Origin: Spirometra erinaceieuropaei
Lineage: Eukaryota; Platyhelminthes; Cestoda; Diphyllobothriidea; Diphyllobothriidae
Assembly: GCA_902702965.1 (NCBI GenBank)
Contig: CACRXP010000010.1
Span: 480,173-544,172 of the forward strand
DNA length: 64,000 bases
Direction of reading: 5' to 3'
The notes under the pieces are model-generated. The model searched no databases and had not been told where the DNA came from. It saw only the letters and a program-made list of their open reading frames with translations. The position numbers and the translations under genes were made by a program. This document shows, piece after piece, positions 1-11,099 of this stretch (position 1 is the first letter of the stretch; the number at the start of each line of letters is the position of its first letter).

Positions 1-3000
1 TTTGAATCAGGCAGGATTTTTAGTGCCATCACTTTTTTATGTTTGGAACAACCTTCGGTGTTTCTTGCCTTCTACGTCGATGACATTTACTCCAGGCCCC
101 TGCTGACGACCTCAAAAGATTTCATACGTTTCAACCACCTCAATATCACTCACTGGAGCCGCAAATGGACTACGACAGCCTGTCTGGACGTCATCGACGT
201 CATTCCAGTGATGACGTTAATGATGCAAAAACGATCTCAAGGGTCAGTTTTTCACGTGCTTTACTGCTTCCGAGCCTTTAGCCCTCTTTACTTGCCCTTA
301 GAAGAGGTTATTCAGCATTTTTTCTGACATAATGATCTTTCCTGTTTAGGTGGGCAACAGTCCTTTACTATATGGCGAATACATTTATGACACAGGTTAC
401 AAGGACAAGTCTGAAGTCGGTGTTTCGTTAAAATAAAGCTGGGTGCAAAATTCAGTATGATGGAATTAAGTGAAGCAAGCCGTCTTAAGTAGACCACAGC
501 CTAGGCAATCGCGTCCTAAAAGCAGGCATAAGTTACTTTCCGGTCAGCATCGAGGAGTGCGAGTTTTTCGCACTAATTATGCTTTTCCTGGTCAGAATGC
601 GCACAGCTAGCTTCACGCTAAGTCCACCACATTCCGTAGAGGTAATAAAAGAGAGTAAAGGTCGCGTAAATATCACATCGATAGTTGTTTTTAACTTATT
701 ATGTATACTGGCTATCAAATACCGAGGTAGTTAGTTGTAAGCCTGTCGTTTTCGTACCACTGGAATTTGGACCTTTCCTAACTTTATATTTCTGACACCA
801 AGTTGATCATAAACTGCAGCCTTGGAAAAATCAAGCATATTAATAAGCTGACTGTGGTTGTTTTACAGACGATTCAACGACTGCTTGCGTAACCCATCTT
901 ATATAATGGCGAGGCCATGTGATACCGTTAATTTCGTGATCTTTTACTGTCGCTCCGCGGCTCAGCTAGCACAGAGTTTGGCTTAAATGTTCGATGATGG
1001 ACTGTCATCCAGATCTGGGGTTAAGCTACAGGTTTCTGGCGCTGGCAACCAACTCAAAAATGATCATTGAAATACTCGCCGAGATCCTGGATACTCTCTC
1101 TATCTCTCTCTCACCCTCTCCCTCTCTCTCTGCATTACTACCGGCTCGTCGCAATGTGGCCGCCTGCGAAGGTCCTAGCTTACTTTTTTCAAGGCAAACT
1201 GAGGCAAGCATGTTCCGTCCCTCAACAGGACCGACGAAGCCTGACTCCCTTGTGACATATCCCCGTCGGTGGCCCTGCAGGCAGAGTGTTTAACCAAAAT
1301 ACGCGTTGGAAAACTGCCATAGTTCACGTTTTGGGCATGATGGCAACAGATAAGTCAGAAGTGGCTGTTTCAGTCCGTCTCGTCTTTGTTGGTTCCCCAT
1401 TTGCCGAGAAATTCATTGTTGAGTCTCGTTGGCTATAAGTTGGGCCACCACGCCCGACTAGGTTTACCACCGTCCCACATAGTTGGTGTAGTTGCGACCT
1501 GCGTACGAACGCGTCTGTAGCAAGTCAAAATTTCACCATCTTCCCAAACCAACCTCGTTCGAATGGCGGGTGGTGAGAGGTGGGTTTGGGCGCTGTGGCC
1601 AACAAAGCTGAGTGACTCATTTGCGCGTGCCTATATGCGTACATATCTCTACTTCCGGACTTCGTTGGGGACGGTAGGATCTCGCGGAAGGGATAGGTGT
1701 CGTGGAGGCCACATTTAGAAGGGGCCATTGCATTCTGACCCTCAGTCCTGGGTAAGACCACATTATCTTGTGAGTTGGCACTACTCCAAACCACATCATA
1801 TTTATTATGGCAAAAATGCTCTGAATTATCATGTAGTGGGGTGCGTAAAAATCGACCGAACCCATTCATACACCAGTGGCCTGTTTAACTCGGTTGACTG
1901 ATTTTGGGTATTTTTCGTGATAATTACCCAGATAAGACCAAGACCCTCCGATGCCACACTGTATTCCACGACTAACAGTACAATCGCGTACGCTCCCGGA
2001 TCGCTTAACCAGCCCAGTACTAATCAGTCTCTGCCTCCGGTCCCCGTAAATGAAACACCGAAACCAGCCCAAAAAGTCGAGCCGATCCTGAGTCGATTCT
2101 TCTCGTTTCAATCTCGGCCCTCCTGATGCTCAATCCCTCCAACGGTACGTGTGCTACCTTACGGTCTCTGATTGGTCTGACAACTCGATGCAAACTATCA
2201 GCATCTCTGTTTTCCTATTATGCAAACTGTACATCAAATGTAGCTCATAAGAAAGTGATGTGTGCATTCATTTTACTCCGTCTTCAGAGAAAAGACAGAA
2301 TGCTCCTTTTTGTCCGCAAGTTCGAGTATTCTCGAACATTGAGATCCCTCAGATGGGTAGAAAGCCTGTCGCCTAACGAAGTTGCCCAGAAGTTTCCGAT
2401 CACTCGAAGTGTTCCATTAGTCACTTTGCTGCTGCTTTTGGATAGCGCCTTCCAACGTCAATGACCTCGGACAGGTCTAATCAGAGACAGCTGCCGTCCC
2501 AAGCATTTCCCAAATGGTTCCGCACTGCGTGCGGAGCCTTGTTGTATGGCGAACAGCCTTCTGCGGTCTTTGACCGTTTTACAGATACCCGATTTTATTG
2601 AGAGGTGTCAGTCCACGCCTGAAGGTACAGCCGCTGCCTTGTCCGACCTATTTTACAGCTTGCCCTCGCTGCAGGGCGTCCAATTGCGTTTCACCTGTGA
2701 GCGTGCCTGGTGGCCTGTAGCTAGCCTAACAGATGGACACCGTCTGCCCGGGGGTTTTTGTATCGTTCGCTGATCTGTTGGGTTTGAAGGGATTTATAGG
2801 ACGGCTGTCGATCACGACAAAGTCACCTTAAAATCATTTGCGTTATCAGTAAACTGTACAGATGAGCATCTTGCTGTCCTCTATTCCACCGCAACCGTTA
2901 TTTGGCTATTTCCTCCTTATAATTTACTGAAACCTCACGCAATGGAACCTTCATACAATCTTCAGATGAAAAGCTTCCTATTGGAGCTCTCTCAGGTCTA

Positions 3001-4070
3001 CGTTAATTATCTAGTACATATAGTCTTCCCAAAGTTCTGTTCAACATGAGCCCGTGAACATTTTAAGTCATAATCAGTGCGTAAATTTCTCCCAAACTCT
3101 GCACAGTTAATGACCGGATTACACTTGGGTCGGTTTGTTATGGTTTAAGTTTTGTAGGATCCTTTTAGTTCATAGATCCTTTTTTAGATATGAATGTCTT
3201 GAAGTGGCTTTGCCTTCAGTGACTTAGGACATTATGTTCCCACATCAGCGTCCCACACGATATGCCCTGTTTTCCTTGTAGGCTGAAGAAAATTTCAAAC
3301 TCCTCCCTCAATGCCATTACCAGAGCCGGATGCTTTTTATTTTCTCAAAGCACTCAGGTTTCATACTATGTTCGCCAAGTAAATTGTGCTATTGCTACCT
3401 GCCTTTGATGTTCCTTAAAATCTCGGCGAGTCACCTGCCCGCACGCGATTTCTCGATGATTCATCAGATGCGGGAGTGCAACAATTCTAAATAAACCAGC
3501 TGCTCATTATCTGTTAGTAGACGTGTTGTTTCATATAAATGTGCAATGCCAGTCATCACGCGCGTCCCCACGGCAAGTACTACCGGGATAATTTTAGCCT
3601 TTTTGGCTGAGATCTTTTTCGCATACCGGCTAGCATGATAGTTGTCACCCACGCCGCCCTGATGCTGGTTGCGTGATCTGAACAGTTTTGTGTCGGTGTC
3701 CTTGCTCGGACAAAGGGTAGAAGCACGGTTCAGTGTCCTGGGAATCATTTTACTGCAGAGTTTGCCAGGAAGACTCGATAGCATTTTCAGGCTTTGGGCT
3801 TTCTTAAAAGCGTCAAAAATAAAAGCAGAGAATCTAACGGTCATATCAGTCGATCGAATTAGCTTTGCAGTAAGCCGTTCTGTCCTTAAGTTGTGAGCGT
3901 TCATCTCGTTTTGCAATTTATGCCGGCGTTTTATCCGTGTTTTGTGTCCCAGCTCTCAGTTAGGCTAACGGCCTTAAATCTAAATATCCGAACTGGGTTC
4001 TAGCCATGGGTGGTGTTTACGCTATACTTAGGTCTGACGCCTCACAAAAGTGGTCTGAAAGTTCTGGTGC
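1..4070. other. gene-free stretch, nothing recognised
   Basis: No open frame here matches a family I recognise, on either strand. The longest frames are about 114 codons (1525-1869, minus) and 150 codons (3464-3916, minus). Both lack recognisable motifs, so I leave them uncalled. Apart from a CT microsatellite at 1094-1131, the stretch looks like ordinary intergenic or intronic sequence. An exon of a host gene could be hidden, but I cannot support one. Confidence 0.5.
1094..1131. repeat. CT/TC microsatellite
   Basis: An interrupted pyrimidine tract of CT dinucleotides with single interruptions (CTAT, CACC, CTCC). It creates a Ser/Leu-rich frame that should not be read as protein. Confidence 0.9.
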
Positions 4071-4093
4071 AAGAGACTTATCGGCCGGGTAGA

Positions 4094-4170
4094 GGAGCGC
4101 TCGCCGCTCGCGATATGGAACTCGCTTGTTCCGTTATGCCTTGGGGCCCTCTCTTGAGCCTCGCCAGTAG
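4094..4170 (-). repeat. fragment of the tRNA-related SINE-like family
   Basis: The run from GAGCGCTCGCC to GCCAGTAG resembles the non-tRNA part of the copy at 42120-42372 (GGGCGCTCACC, then GAACTGACTTGTTCTG, then CCAACCAGCAG). Order and spacing are kept, but many substitutions are present. The tRNA-like half is absent. Strand is assigned by analogy with the longer copies. Confidence 0.5.
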
Positions 4171-4869
4171 TCTTGTAAAGAACCTTGCAACGAATACCCA
4201 AACTTGTTGAGGATCTACAAGGAGGTTATTCATGGACACTTTGCATCATTCGGGAGTTTTGGAGGGTATTATATTCCAGACGCCAGGAAAGTTAAGGCCT
4301 CATAATTAAAGGGCCGGACGTTGGAGTCGTCACAGTTGCTTTTATTCCATTGTCCTCTTCGAAAAAAACTCTGTCAACGCCACTGGCACCATCACCAGTA
4401 CCATCAGCAGTGACCATGTAACATATTCTTTACTATGAATGGGCCTGTGATATTCATCTCACCTGACTTGCATTTATGCTTCTTCGCTTGTGCGGTATGA
4501 TCCAACTCAGTTATTTCCCAACTGCTCTGCGGAACGACCGTGTTGTTAAGATGTTTATTTGGTAAGTGAGCGACGAGGATTGAATATGTCAGCCAACTGG
4601 AAAATAAAGCACAGGAACTCCTGCAATACGGAAAATATGTTGATATTGATTTTATCGGTAGGGCAGATGGACGCAGCAACTAACGGAATCTGTAGAGGCA
4701 TCGAGAAAACTCGCACTACTGCCATATGCTTATTTTATTGTTCCAATCAGGTGTCCGAACAGACTACGCAATTTAGAATATGCGGATTAGGTCGCGTAAA
4801 CGGGCGGAAAGCAGGTAATCCAGCCATTGGTTAAAGAAGGCCGGATTGGGTAATAGAGTGTGCGGCGGA

Positions 4870-4990
4870 CAAACTTGAGCCTGGCATCAACCCTATAATC
4901 TAATTCTGACCCAAAGCCTAACCATAACTCCAGCCCAGGCTGTGTACATTTTCTTAAGCATAGGTATAAACATAACCCTACTATAACATG
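4870..4990. repeat. degenerate telomere-like CCCTAA-rich repeat
   Basis: Repeated degenerate units related to CCCTAA / CCATAA (for example ATCAACCCTATAATCTAA and CATAACCCTACTATAAC). Similar tracts occur at 25235-25345 and 45095-45270, and in the opposite orientation at 31785-31915. It is far too diverged to be a functional telomere. It looks like part of a dispersed repeat family. Confidence 0.5.
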
Positions 4991-5752
4991 CCTACTTAAA
5001 TCAGATGAGTAGGTACGTTGTGGTAATCATGTGAGGCCATATATTCAATCGTTAGCGGAGGGGCTTTTGCTCCTTTGGAACAGTGACAAATTCCCTTTTT
5101 TTACGACGCCTATATTGCGCAGATAGTCTTTTCGACCATCCCCTTGAATCAGGGGAATCAGAATCCAGACCGGTATTGCATCATTAGTTAACCCGACGCC
5201 TGCACGTCCCGAAGAAGACTGCACACCGTAGACACCTGTTGGCCTTTATGTTAACGACTTACAGATTTAGTACCAACCGTTGCTAAGGCGAGGCGTACGT
5301 TGAGGTAGCGATGACTAAGTGTGATCGGGATACGGGATACTGGTAAGTCGGTATAGGAGACGACCAGGTGTTCGAGTGAGAGCTGCGACGATGCGAGACG
5401 AGTGATTATCAACAGATTCAGGCTGGCGGTCGTCGAGCATAACAACACTACAAGACTACAGGCAGTCATTGTGTAGGTTCACATCTCCCACTTTAGCACG
5501 CGAGAGTGGATTTCAGGTGTTTGTCCGTACTATAGGAAGGGCTTTTAACAAATACAGTTTAGAGACAAGTAGGCAGTTTAAATGCCGTGGTTGGACGAAG
5601 ACCATATATGCGCCCGCTTGGATTGGGCTGTGAAACGGCATGGACAAAATTCCCCTCAACGAAGCAGCGTTTTACAGATAGGTGCGTCACGTCTCAACTA
5701 ACAAAGACTTACAGACAAGTATAAATTTGCTGTTCAAAGGGCAAAGCTATTC

Positions 5753-6703
5753 TGCGCAGGGCTGATGCCTGATCGACTGAGCTCACATCCGAGGCCGAGG
5801 TATCAGTTAATTTTCGGCTTTTTTCGTACTCGGCGTGGGCTACTTTTATGGCTCATGACCCATTTTGAAGGTGTGGGCAGCCGATCGCGGTAATTCGTCA
5901 CCCCGTCGCATAGCGTATGCTCGTGTATGTGCGGTCTCAGAATGTGTTCAGTTTAGGCAGGAGGTGCTATACACTACAACCGACCGCTCCCTCAGATTTA
6001 ATCGGTCCTCGATTTTCATAACCTCGCTTCGCACGTTATCTTTGGACCGCTGTGCAATCCCAACACGTAGTCGCACGACAGTACACTTGGTCTCCTCTGA
6101 AACGTCCTTAGTTCATGGCAAAGCATGCCGTATCAATGGTGGTGTCTGCGTTTTGTCTTTTGGGGAACGGACATGTGAACGTCAGCCTATAAACGCATTC
6201 CATGTAGTCACTCCACATAAACCGGTCGAGGAGATGCCGTACCTCACGCGCTTTTTATTTCAAATTGCTGCCGTGAGCCTGGATCAGTTTGGAGAGTGTT
6301 CTCACGCAACCTCGTTTGTGAGCCACCGGGTGATTGGTGGTGCCATAGGACACATACCGCATATAACACGTAAGCAGCTCATTAAGAGTGCGACAGATCA
6401 GACGTGGACGGCTGTTTAACGGTCGTTTCCGATCATCAGTACGTCGTAGGCTATATGAAGTGGGGTCTTAACCACAACAGTGAGGGTCATACGCTTGCTT
6501 GACATGCCAAATGGGGGCGGTCTTTTATGTCTCGTAGGATCGGCTCTACCATTAAATCGGATATTGCGGAACCCAGTGGAGTTCCTTTTATCTGCTCGTA
6601 GGTTTCTCTCGCGGAGATGAAGTGAACTTTCGAGATTACCCTCGGTGGACGATTCACAGGGTATTGGAGATACAAGGGCTTTTGTAGCTCTTTCGATTTC
6701 ATA
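5753..6703 (-). pseudogene. Penelope-like element: RT C-terminus, linker and GIY-YIG endonuclease, decayed
   Basis: Reading down the minus strand, parts appear in PLE order. An RT segment with YEQIKGTPLGSAISDL (about 6600-6520) corresponds to the GTPMGSP-type box typical of PLE reverse transcriptases. Next comes a damaged catalytic box, AYDVLMIGNDR (about 6465-6420), where YVDD appears to have lost residues. The linker has NHPVAHKRGCVRTL (about 6320-6270). The GIY-YIG remnant VVVYSTSCLN then stop (about 5980-5945) is followed by AMRRGDEL, AAHTFKMGHE (to about 5850) and a C-terminal tail VAHAEYEKSRKL ... SSVDQASALRR (to 5753). The segment between the Cys motif and the RRGDEL block is shorter than normal, so part of the nuclease core is deleted. 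Several stops and frame changes show it is dead. No hammerhead was found downstream. The 184-codon open frame on the plus strand at 5865-6419 is an antisense shadow of this element. Confidence 0.85.
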
Positions 6704-7253
6704 CATACCCCAAAAGAAGGAACAAGTTTAGTTTTCTCGCCAGTATGATGGGATAAAGGAGGGCCAGCCCGATATAAATAAACGATTTCTCCTATTCGTT
6801 TTTAATGTACCTCGCGGAAGGTCGATTCAGAGTGAGGCGCGTTAAAAAAATTACTGCGCTCACTTGATTTCTGCAGATTTAGCACGATTTACCGTGGCGT
6901 TCATCTCCTTAGCCAGTGGTACATACGAACTCTCCTCGTCTTTTACGCTGAAACAGCCTACTTTGCTTTGTGACCTCCAAAGGTCCCCTTTTCTCCGTAA
7001 TAGTGAGGCAGGAAGTCTTTTCCTCTAACCTTTTCATCCAAAGCACTGCATCGTTTTGACATTCACATAATGGAATGACCGGAAGTTGGGAGAAAGAGGT
7101 TGCGGCCTACGTGGCTACGGTAAAAACTCCCTGGCAAGTGCGTAGGGAGGCAAGTGAAGCCACGGGACATCGATCGAGATGACGTACATCCGCCGTCATC
7201 GGATGCTTACGAAGTCTGGGAGAAGAAGGCTGTAAACTTGAAGAGAACGCAGG

Positions 7254-7560
7254 TTATATTAGCCTACGTTTTCGGTCTCGTACAGGAGGCCGTCTCCAGA
7301 GACTGTGAGAAGGCAACCTCAAATGAGAAGTTTTTATGGTCGAACAACGAGGAAGAGGGGTAGGGATGGGGGGGGGGGAGGGGACGATGTCTACGGTGAG
7401 CCTGAGTCCATACCGTCTCACGGCGACGTGCATCCTAGGCTGGGAATTAGGTCGCGCCTCTTGGTCACGTGAACGAACCGCGTGGTAGCAGGGGTGGGGG
7501 GGGGGAGGAGTGTCAATGTGTCTGCTAATGGAGTTAGTATCAGGCACTCAGGCTTCCATC
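7254..7560 (-). pseudogene. Penelope-like element 3' end: C-terminus of GIY-YIG protein plus 3' terminal region
   Basis: The minus-strand frame contains PDTNSISRHIDTPPPP followed by an Arg/Pro-rich tail. It aligns by eye with the C-terminus of the element at 55238-56045 (EINSINIHIDLPPYHHALR). A TGA interrupts the frame just upstream (EA, stop, VPDTNS). Two G-runs on the plus strand (7368-7378 and 7496-7505) lie inside the tail and probably caused frame slips. The frame runs through a hammerhead-like motif (7268-7299) and stops in the conserved AUAAUAUAA-type tail. Upstream RT and nuclease core are not recognisable in this copy. Confidence 0.72.
7268..7299 (-). ncRNA. degenerate hammerhead ribozyme motif (PLE 3' end)
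   Basis: Minus strand: the core is CUGGAGA where CUGAUGA is expected (two changes). Helix II arms are at 7285-7291 and 7274-7280, with GGCCUCC facing CGAGACC and loop UGUA. GAAA is intact (7270-7273), followed by ACGU and AGGCUAAUA. It is clearly related to the motif at 60306-60335 (same helix II and loop). The core substitutions should abolish cleavage. Confidence 0.7.
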
Positions 7561-7599
7561 CAGTTATTGCATCTGCAAGTACTGCAAGTGAAGAATTTG

Positions 7600-8830
7600 C
7601 ATTTCATAGGTCCTCGGTTTTTAGGGTCTAATTCATCGAATGTGTGAGGAGCCACGCCAATATGCCTCACCTCTCAGATCTGGTCAAAAGTGCCGCCCAG
7701 CCGATCTACTCTGCCAAGTCGAGCTTGCGTTTTGAATGTAGCGCGCTCTGCCGTCCAGTACGGGGAGATGTTTTTAGATAAGGCAGCCACTGCGGTTACG
7801 AGAATTTAACAGACACCTGGAGGTTGGAGAGCTTTAGATTTCTCACGATCGCTTGGAAAAAAAGGCGCACACTGCAGCGACTACAGGGATAGTGCCCACG
7901 TACTGAATGATTCACCATTTTGTCGGCACAGGTACTAGCTAAAAGCCCAACCACGTATTTCGCGAATTTTGCGCGGCTGAATGATGCAATTGCGAGGAGT
8001 TTGGCTCATCAAGGAGTTCCCCAGCGTTCTCCATGCATTTTCTGGTATACGGATTCCAACGCTTGCTTTAAATCAAAAACAAAACAGAATTAATCCATCC
8101 TGCTGATAAAAGTGCAGTGCGTCGTTATGGTTTTTTTGTTGCTGCCAAGTTTCAGAAGATGGGCCCAGCAAAAAATGCCTCCGACACATCCCCGTCGGCT
8201 GAGTGGACAGCTTAAAAGCAGATGAGTAACGATTTTACGATTGCTACGAGGAGACCTCCAGTAATGAGTCCGATTATTAATTTCCACCCCTACGAGAATT
8301 TGTTTGCAAAAGTATTCCCCAAGCCACCTTATGTGACGGTTAGTAAAAAAATGTTTGCCCGAAGTTTGCTGAGAAGGTCTGCTGTGTAGTCTTGCAAAAA
8401 CACCTTCTTCGATGGTTATTTTCTTCGTTTAGTCGTTGTGAGCCAGCTGAAATCTCATTGGCTAACTTAGCGAAGGACCGTTTTTGGCAGAATTTAAGTG
8501 AATTAAAAGATGCCTGAACGTTGCTCCCGAGTATGTAAAGTTCAGAATTACAATATACCACCAAGAGATGCACCAGTATCACCATTGGTTGTGTTAATAT
8601 TTAAGCAATAAGCAACAGAAGTGAACACTGAGGTTCTGTATTAATAGTAAGCTTGTAAAACTGGCTGTCCTGCTGTTTGGTCTCAGCCATCGGGAAACCA
8701 CACACACAAGCACATACAGTACTTGACTAAAACTTGGTGACACGGTAGGGATGTGGGACCGCAATGGCGTTATTGCCGTCAAGATACAACTTTCAAGCAA
8801 AGATGCGAGTTCCAGGAACTAGTTGACCAG
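7600..8830. other. no gene recognised
   Basis: Between two PLE remnants I see no supported coding sequence on either strand. The upstream part of the 7254-7560 element should lie here on the minus strand, but it is too decayed for me to identify. Confidence 0.5.
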
Positions 8831-8831
8831 A

Positions 8832-8960
8832 TGAAGAAGAAGCGATCACTGGAACAAGGGCTTTATTCGCCTGACGTTCCGAATTCTCACTTGAACCCAT
8901 CATCAGAGTTCAAGTGAGTATCCGAAACGTCAGGCGAATAAAGCCCTTATTCCAGCGATC

Positions 8961-8978
<18 letters not shown>
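8832..8978. mobile_element. PLE hairpin: two inverted 3' ends with almost no interior
   Basis: A near-perfect palindrome. The left arm (about 8832-8899) reads GAAGAAGAAGCGATCACTGG, then CTTTATTCGCCTGACGTT. The right arm (about 8909-8976) is its reverse complement, with GAAACGTCAGGCGAATAAAG and CAGCGATCACTTCTTC. Both arms are the hammerhead-plus-tail end of a PLE, and the short centre holds the single CUGAUGA core. It is interpreted as an insertion truncated down to its 3' end plus the inverted 3'-end copy that PLEs carry on their 5' side. Both outer ends run into GAA/TTC repeats. Confidence 0.85.
8874..8906 (-). ncRNA. hammerhead ribozyme motif, one core change
   Basis: Minus strand: CUGAUGA intact (8900-8906), helix II GGGUUC/GAAUUC (8893-8898 with 8881-8886, six pairs including G-U wobbles), loop AAGUGA. 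GAAA is changed to GGAA, followed by CGUC and AGGCGAAUAAAGC. It belongs to the same subfamily as the motifs at 37.9, 53.7 and 54.9 kb. The GAAA change probably inactivates it. Confidence 0.82.
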
Positions 8979-8991
<13 letters not shown>

Positions 8992-9010
8992 CTTCTTCTT
9001 CATCTTCTTC
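8962..9010. repeat. CTT/TTC microsatellite abutting the PLE hairpin
   Basis: An almost pure run of CTT trinucleotides directly continues the right arm of the hairpin. The left arm begins with the complementary GAAGAAGAAG. The PLE end and the microsatellite therefore grow out of each other. The Glu-rich frame at 8930-9112 (minus) is an artefact of this tract. Confidence 0.9.
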
Positions 9011-9386
9011 TGATACAACCTTCAGTCCGCTAAGAGCAACCTCACGCAATGCTGCGAGGTCAGTGCGTTCAATGAGACTCGTTTGAACAAACTGTGGGAA
9101 CGCCTGCTTCATGTCTACTGCAAAGGAAGAGAAAGTTGTTGAAGTCCTTGTGACACGGCTGGTTTACGCGACAGGCCGGAGAGGAATATGCTTCTCATTT
9201 CCCTTTATACAGATCCTACATCTAGTAAGCGAGCGATAATTTGATTCTTGAGTATAAATCGAGGTTGAGTAGAACTACTAGAAAAGGCGGCGCCGGCCTC
9301 CCGTGTGTTGTAAGTGAAGGCAGGTGTTTGGCCGCCTTCACATCTTCCTTTTTGACATCACCAATTTCCTCACGAGTAAGTGTTGC

Positions 9387-9397
9387 CACTGCTGCTG

Positions 9398-9429
<32 letters not shown>

Positions 9430-9480
9430 ACTACTACTACTGCCCACAGTACTGCTTTTACTATTACTACTACTATTATC
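9387..9480. repeat. CTG/CTA trinucleotide microsatellite
   Basis: Alternating blocks of CTG and CTA units with a looser ACTATT tail. It produces Thr/Ala-rich (plus) and Val/Ala-rich (minus) frames over 9222-9558 that are not protein evidence. Confidence 0.88.
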
Positions 9481-9845
9481 ACCATTATTAACTGTTTAAT
9501 TGTCACTGCTGCCGTCGTTTTTATTAGCAAACATTATGTTTCAAGTTCAGAAAAATGACGCCAGCCAAACAAAGATTGCAGACTGGCGGCAAGATATTAA
9601 CTTTTGCCGCCAGAGTTCAAAGGACAAAAATGAACTGCGATGCCAGCCCCGCGATTCCACGTAACACTTTCCTCCACTCTCCTGCTTTCTTCTCCGAATG
9701 AGCTCGTTGGCCATTTAGCCAGAATGGAAGAATCAAAACATTAAGGCTTGATGTTGGGTTGTCATTTTTTAAGCTGCTGACTGACGTTTAGAAGGGTTCG
9801 GAAGGTTGATTGTAGCCCTCTGATGGAACCTAGCTTTCGGCAAAA

Positions 9846-10510
9846 ATGCTCTTCCCCTTTTTTCACATCAGTCCAGTCTTTTATTTGGATCGCGCGGCAC
9901 TGCACTCTGTCGGGGATGAACATGCGGTTTTTTCAGGGCCACATCTCGGACTGAATCACTGTTACAGGATTTCGATGCGTCCCCCGCCCCCCTGCCTGCT
10001 ATTGACGCCCTCTCCCCCCACCCTCGACAGAAGGCAGGTGCGGTTATTGCCGCTCGAGTGCTCTGTATTACAACATCACCGGACGTGCACTGGAAGTTGG
10101 CGCTGGCCTCTTTTCGAAATGTATCGTTCCTTCCGACGGGTCGAGCTGCGCTCGACGGAGAGAGTGTGCTCTCCTTTGAAAAGGGCGAAATCTGCGCTTC
10201 CGTGCGGCAAAAAGCCAGAATTGACTTCAAGATGTTTGCGAAAGGTTTAGGTTTATTAAACAACCAGTGTTGCTGAGGGATTATTTCCCTGTCAGTCAAA
10301 CCAGAGCTGAGTGGTTTGAGGAGGCTTTTGAGGAAGAGAAATTTAGAAGTCCACCTTATTACTAAGCAGGGCACTGTTGAGTTTAAATTTTCGGAAACAG
10401 GTTTTAAGGAATTCTCAATGGAGTTGCGTTTGCTGACTGGCGGTATTCTAGGCAGAGGAGCTGGTGTTAACCACTCACTTGTTTTCATGGCTCGGGGATT
10501 TGGTCACTAG
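9846..10510. other. unassigned GC-richer open-frame island
   Basis: This island is locally richer in G+C than its surroundings and is open on both strands. On the minus strand a 206-codon frame spans 9868-10488. On the plus strand a pyrimidine tract ending in CGACAG at about 10030 precedes an open frame to 10276, and a second frame runs 10316-10510. The plus strand could hold an exon with a 3' splice site, but neither strand shows a domain I recognise. Composition alone could explain the open frames. Treat it as the best candidate for non-transposon coding sequence in the window, at low confidence. Confidence 0.25.
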
Positions 10511-10844
10511 CAGTATCTGTGTGCGTTTCAGACCTAAATCAGAAGACGGTTCGCCATGTACTGTATTTTGCGGGAGCACTAATGGGCAACTTTTTACTCA
10601 CTTAGCTTAACTTCCTGAGTAATGAATTCTTTAGTTGGTCAAACGAAAAAAAGAAACTGTGAACACAGCTGTCCTTAAAGGTAAGGGACAGAGGGATTGA
10701 GTTCTGACCAAGAAGGATAGACGAGAATTTGTGATTCCCGCTAACGACAAAGACTCCTCTCAACAGTAGGGAAACTTGGAGAATTTGCGCATAAATTTAG
10801 CTTAAACGTCCAGAAATTGAACGGAGTCTTTTGGTGACCGGCGG

Positions 10845-11095
10845 GACATCCGACATTTCGAGCCTCATAACCGACGACGTCCATCGTGTCCTCCACAGGA
10901 GAGACGACGACTTGCACAGCATCTGCCGCATCCTCTCCTCCTTCCCCACCTGGGCCCGGTGTCATCACGGAGTTAAGAAGACCGGAGGTGGGGTAGGGCG
11001 CAGATGGCTGGCGTGGGGAGAAGCTGCACCTTGGCGTACCGCCAGACCCCCTGGTCCTGAACTCACAACTGACCTGAATTTCACAGTATAGAGAA
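10845..11095 (-). repeat. GC-rich dispersed repeat, copy 1
   Basis: It shares ordered blocks with 51955-52240: GACGACGTCCATCGTGT, then a C-rich CCTCCTTCCCCACC tract, GCCCGGTGTCATCACGGAGT, and a CCCCCTGGTCCTGA then TGACCTGAATTTCA end. It is reversed relative to the copies at 12345 and 27645. No coding potential was recognised. The family is unnamed by me. Confidence 0.65.
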
Positions 11096-11099
11096 GAAA

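Noticed and set aside
5865..6419. 184-codon open frame on the plus strand
   Set aside because: It is antisense to the PLE RT-linker-nuclease remnant, which has recognisable motifs on the minus strand; the plus frame has none.
8930..9112. Glu-rich minus-strand frame
   Set aside because: Translation of the CTT microsatellite and PLE hairpin arm.
9222..9558. Thr/Ala-rich and Val/Ala-rich frames
   Set aside because: Translation of the CTG/CTA microsatellite on both strands.
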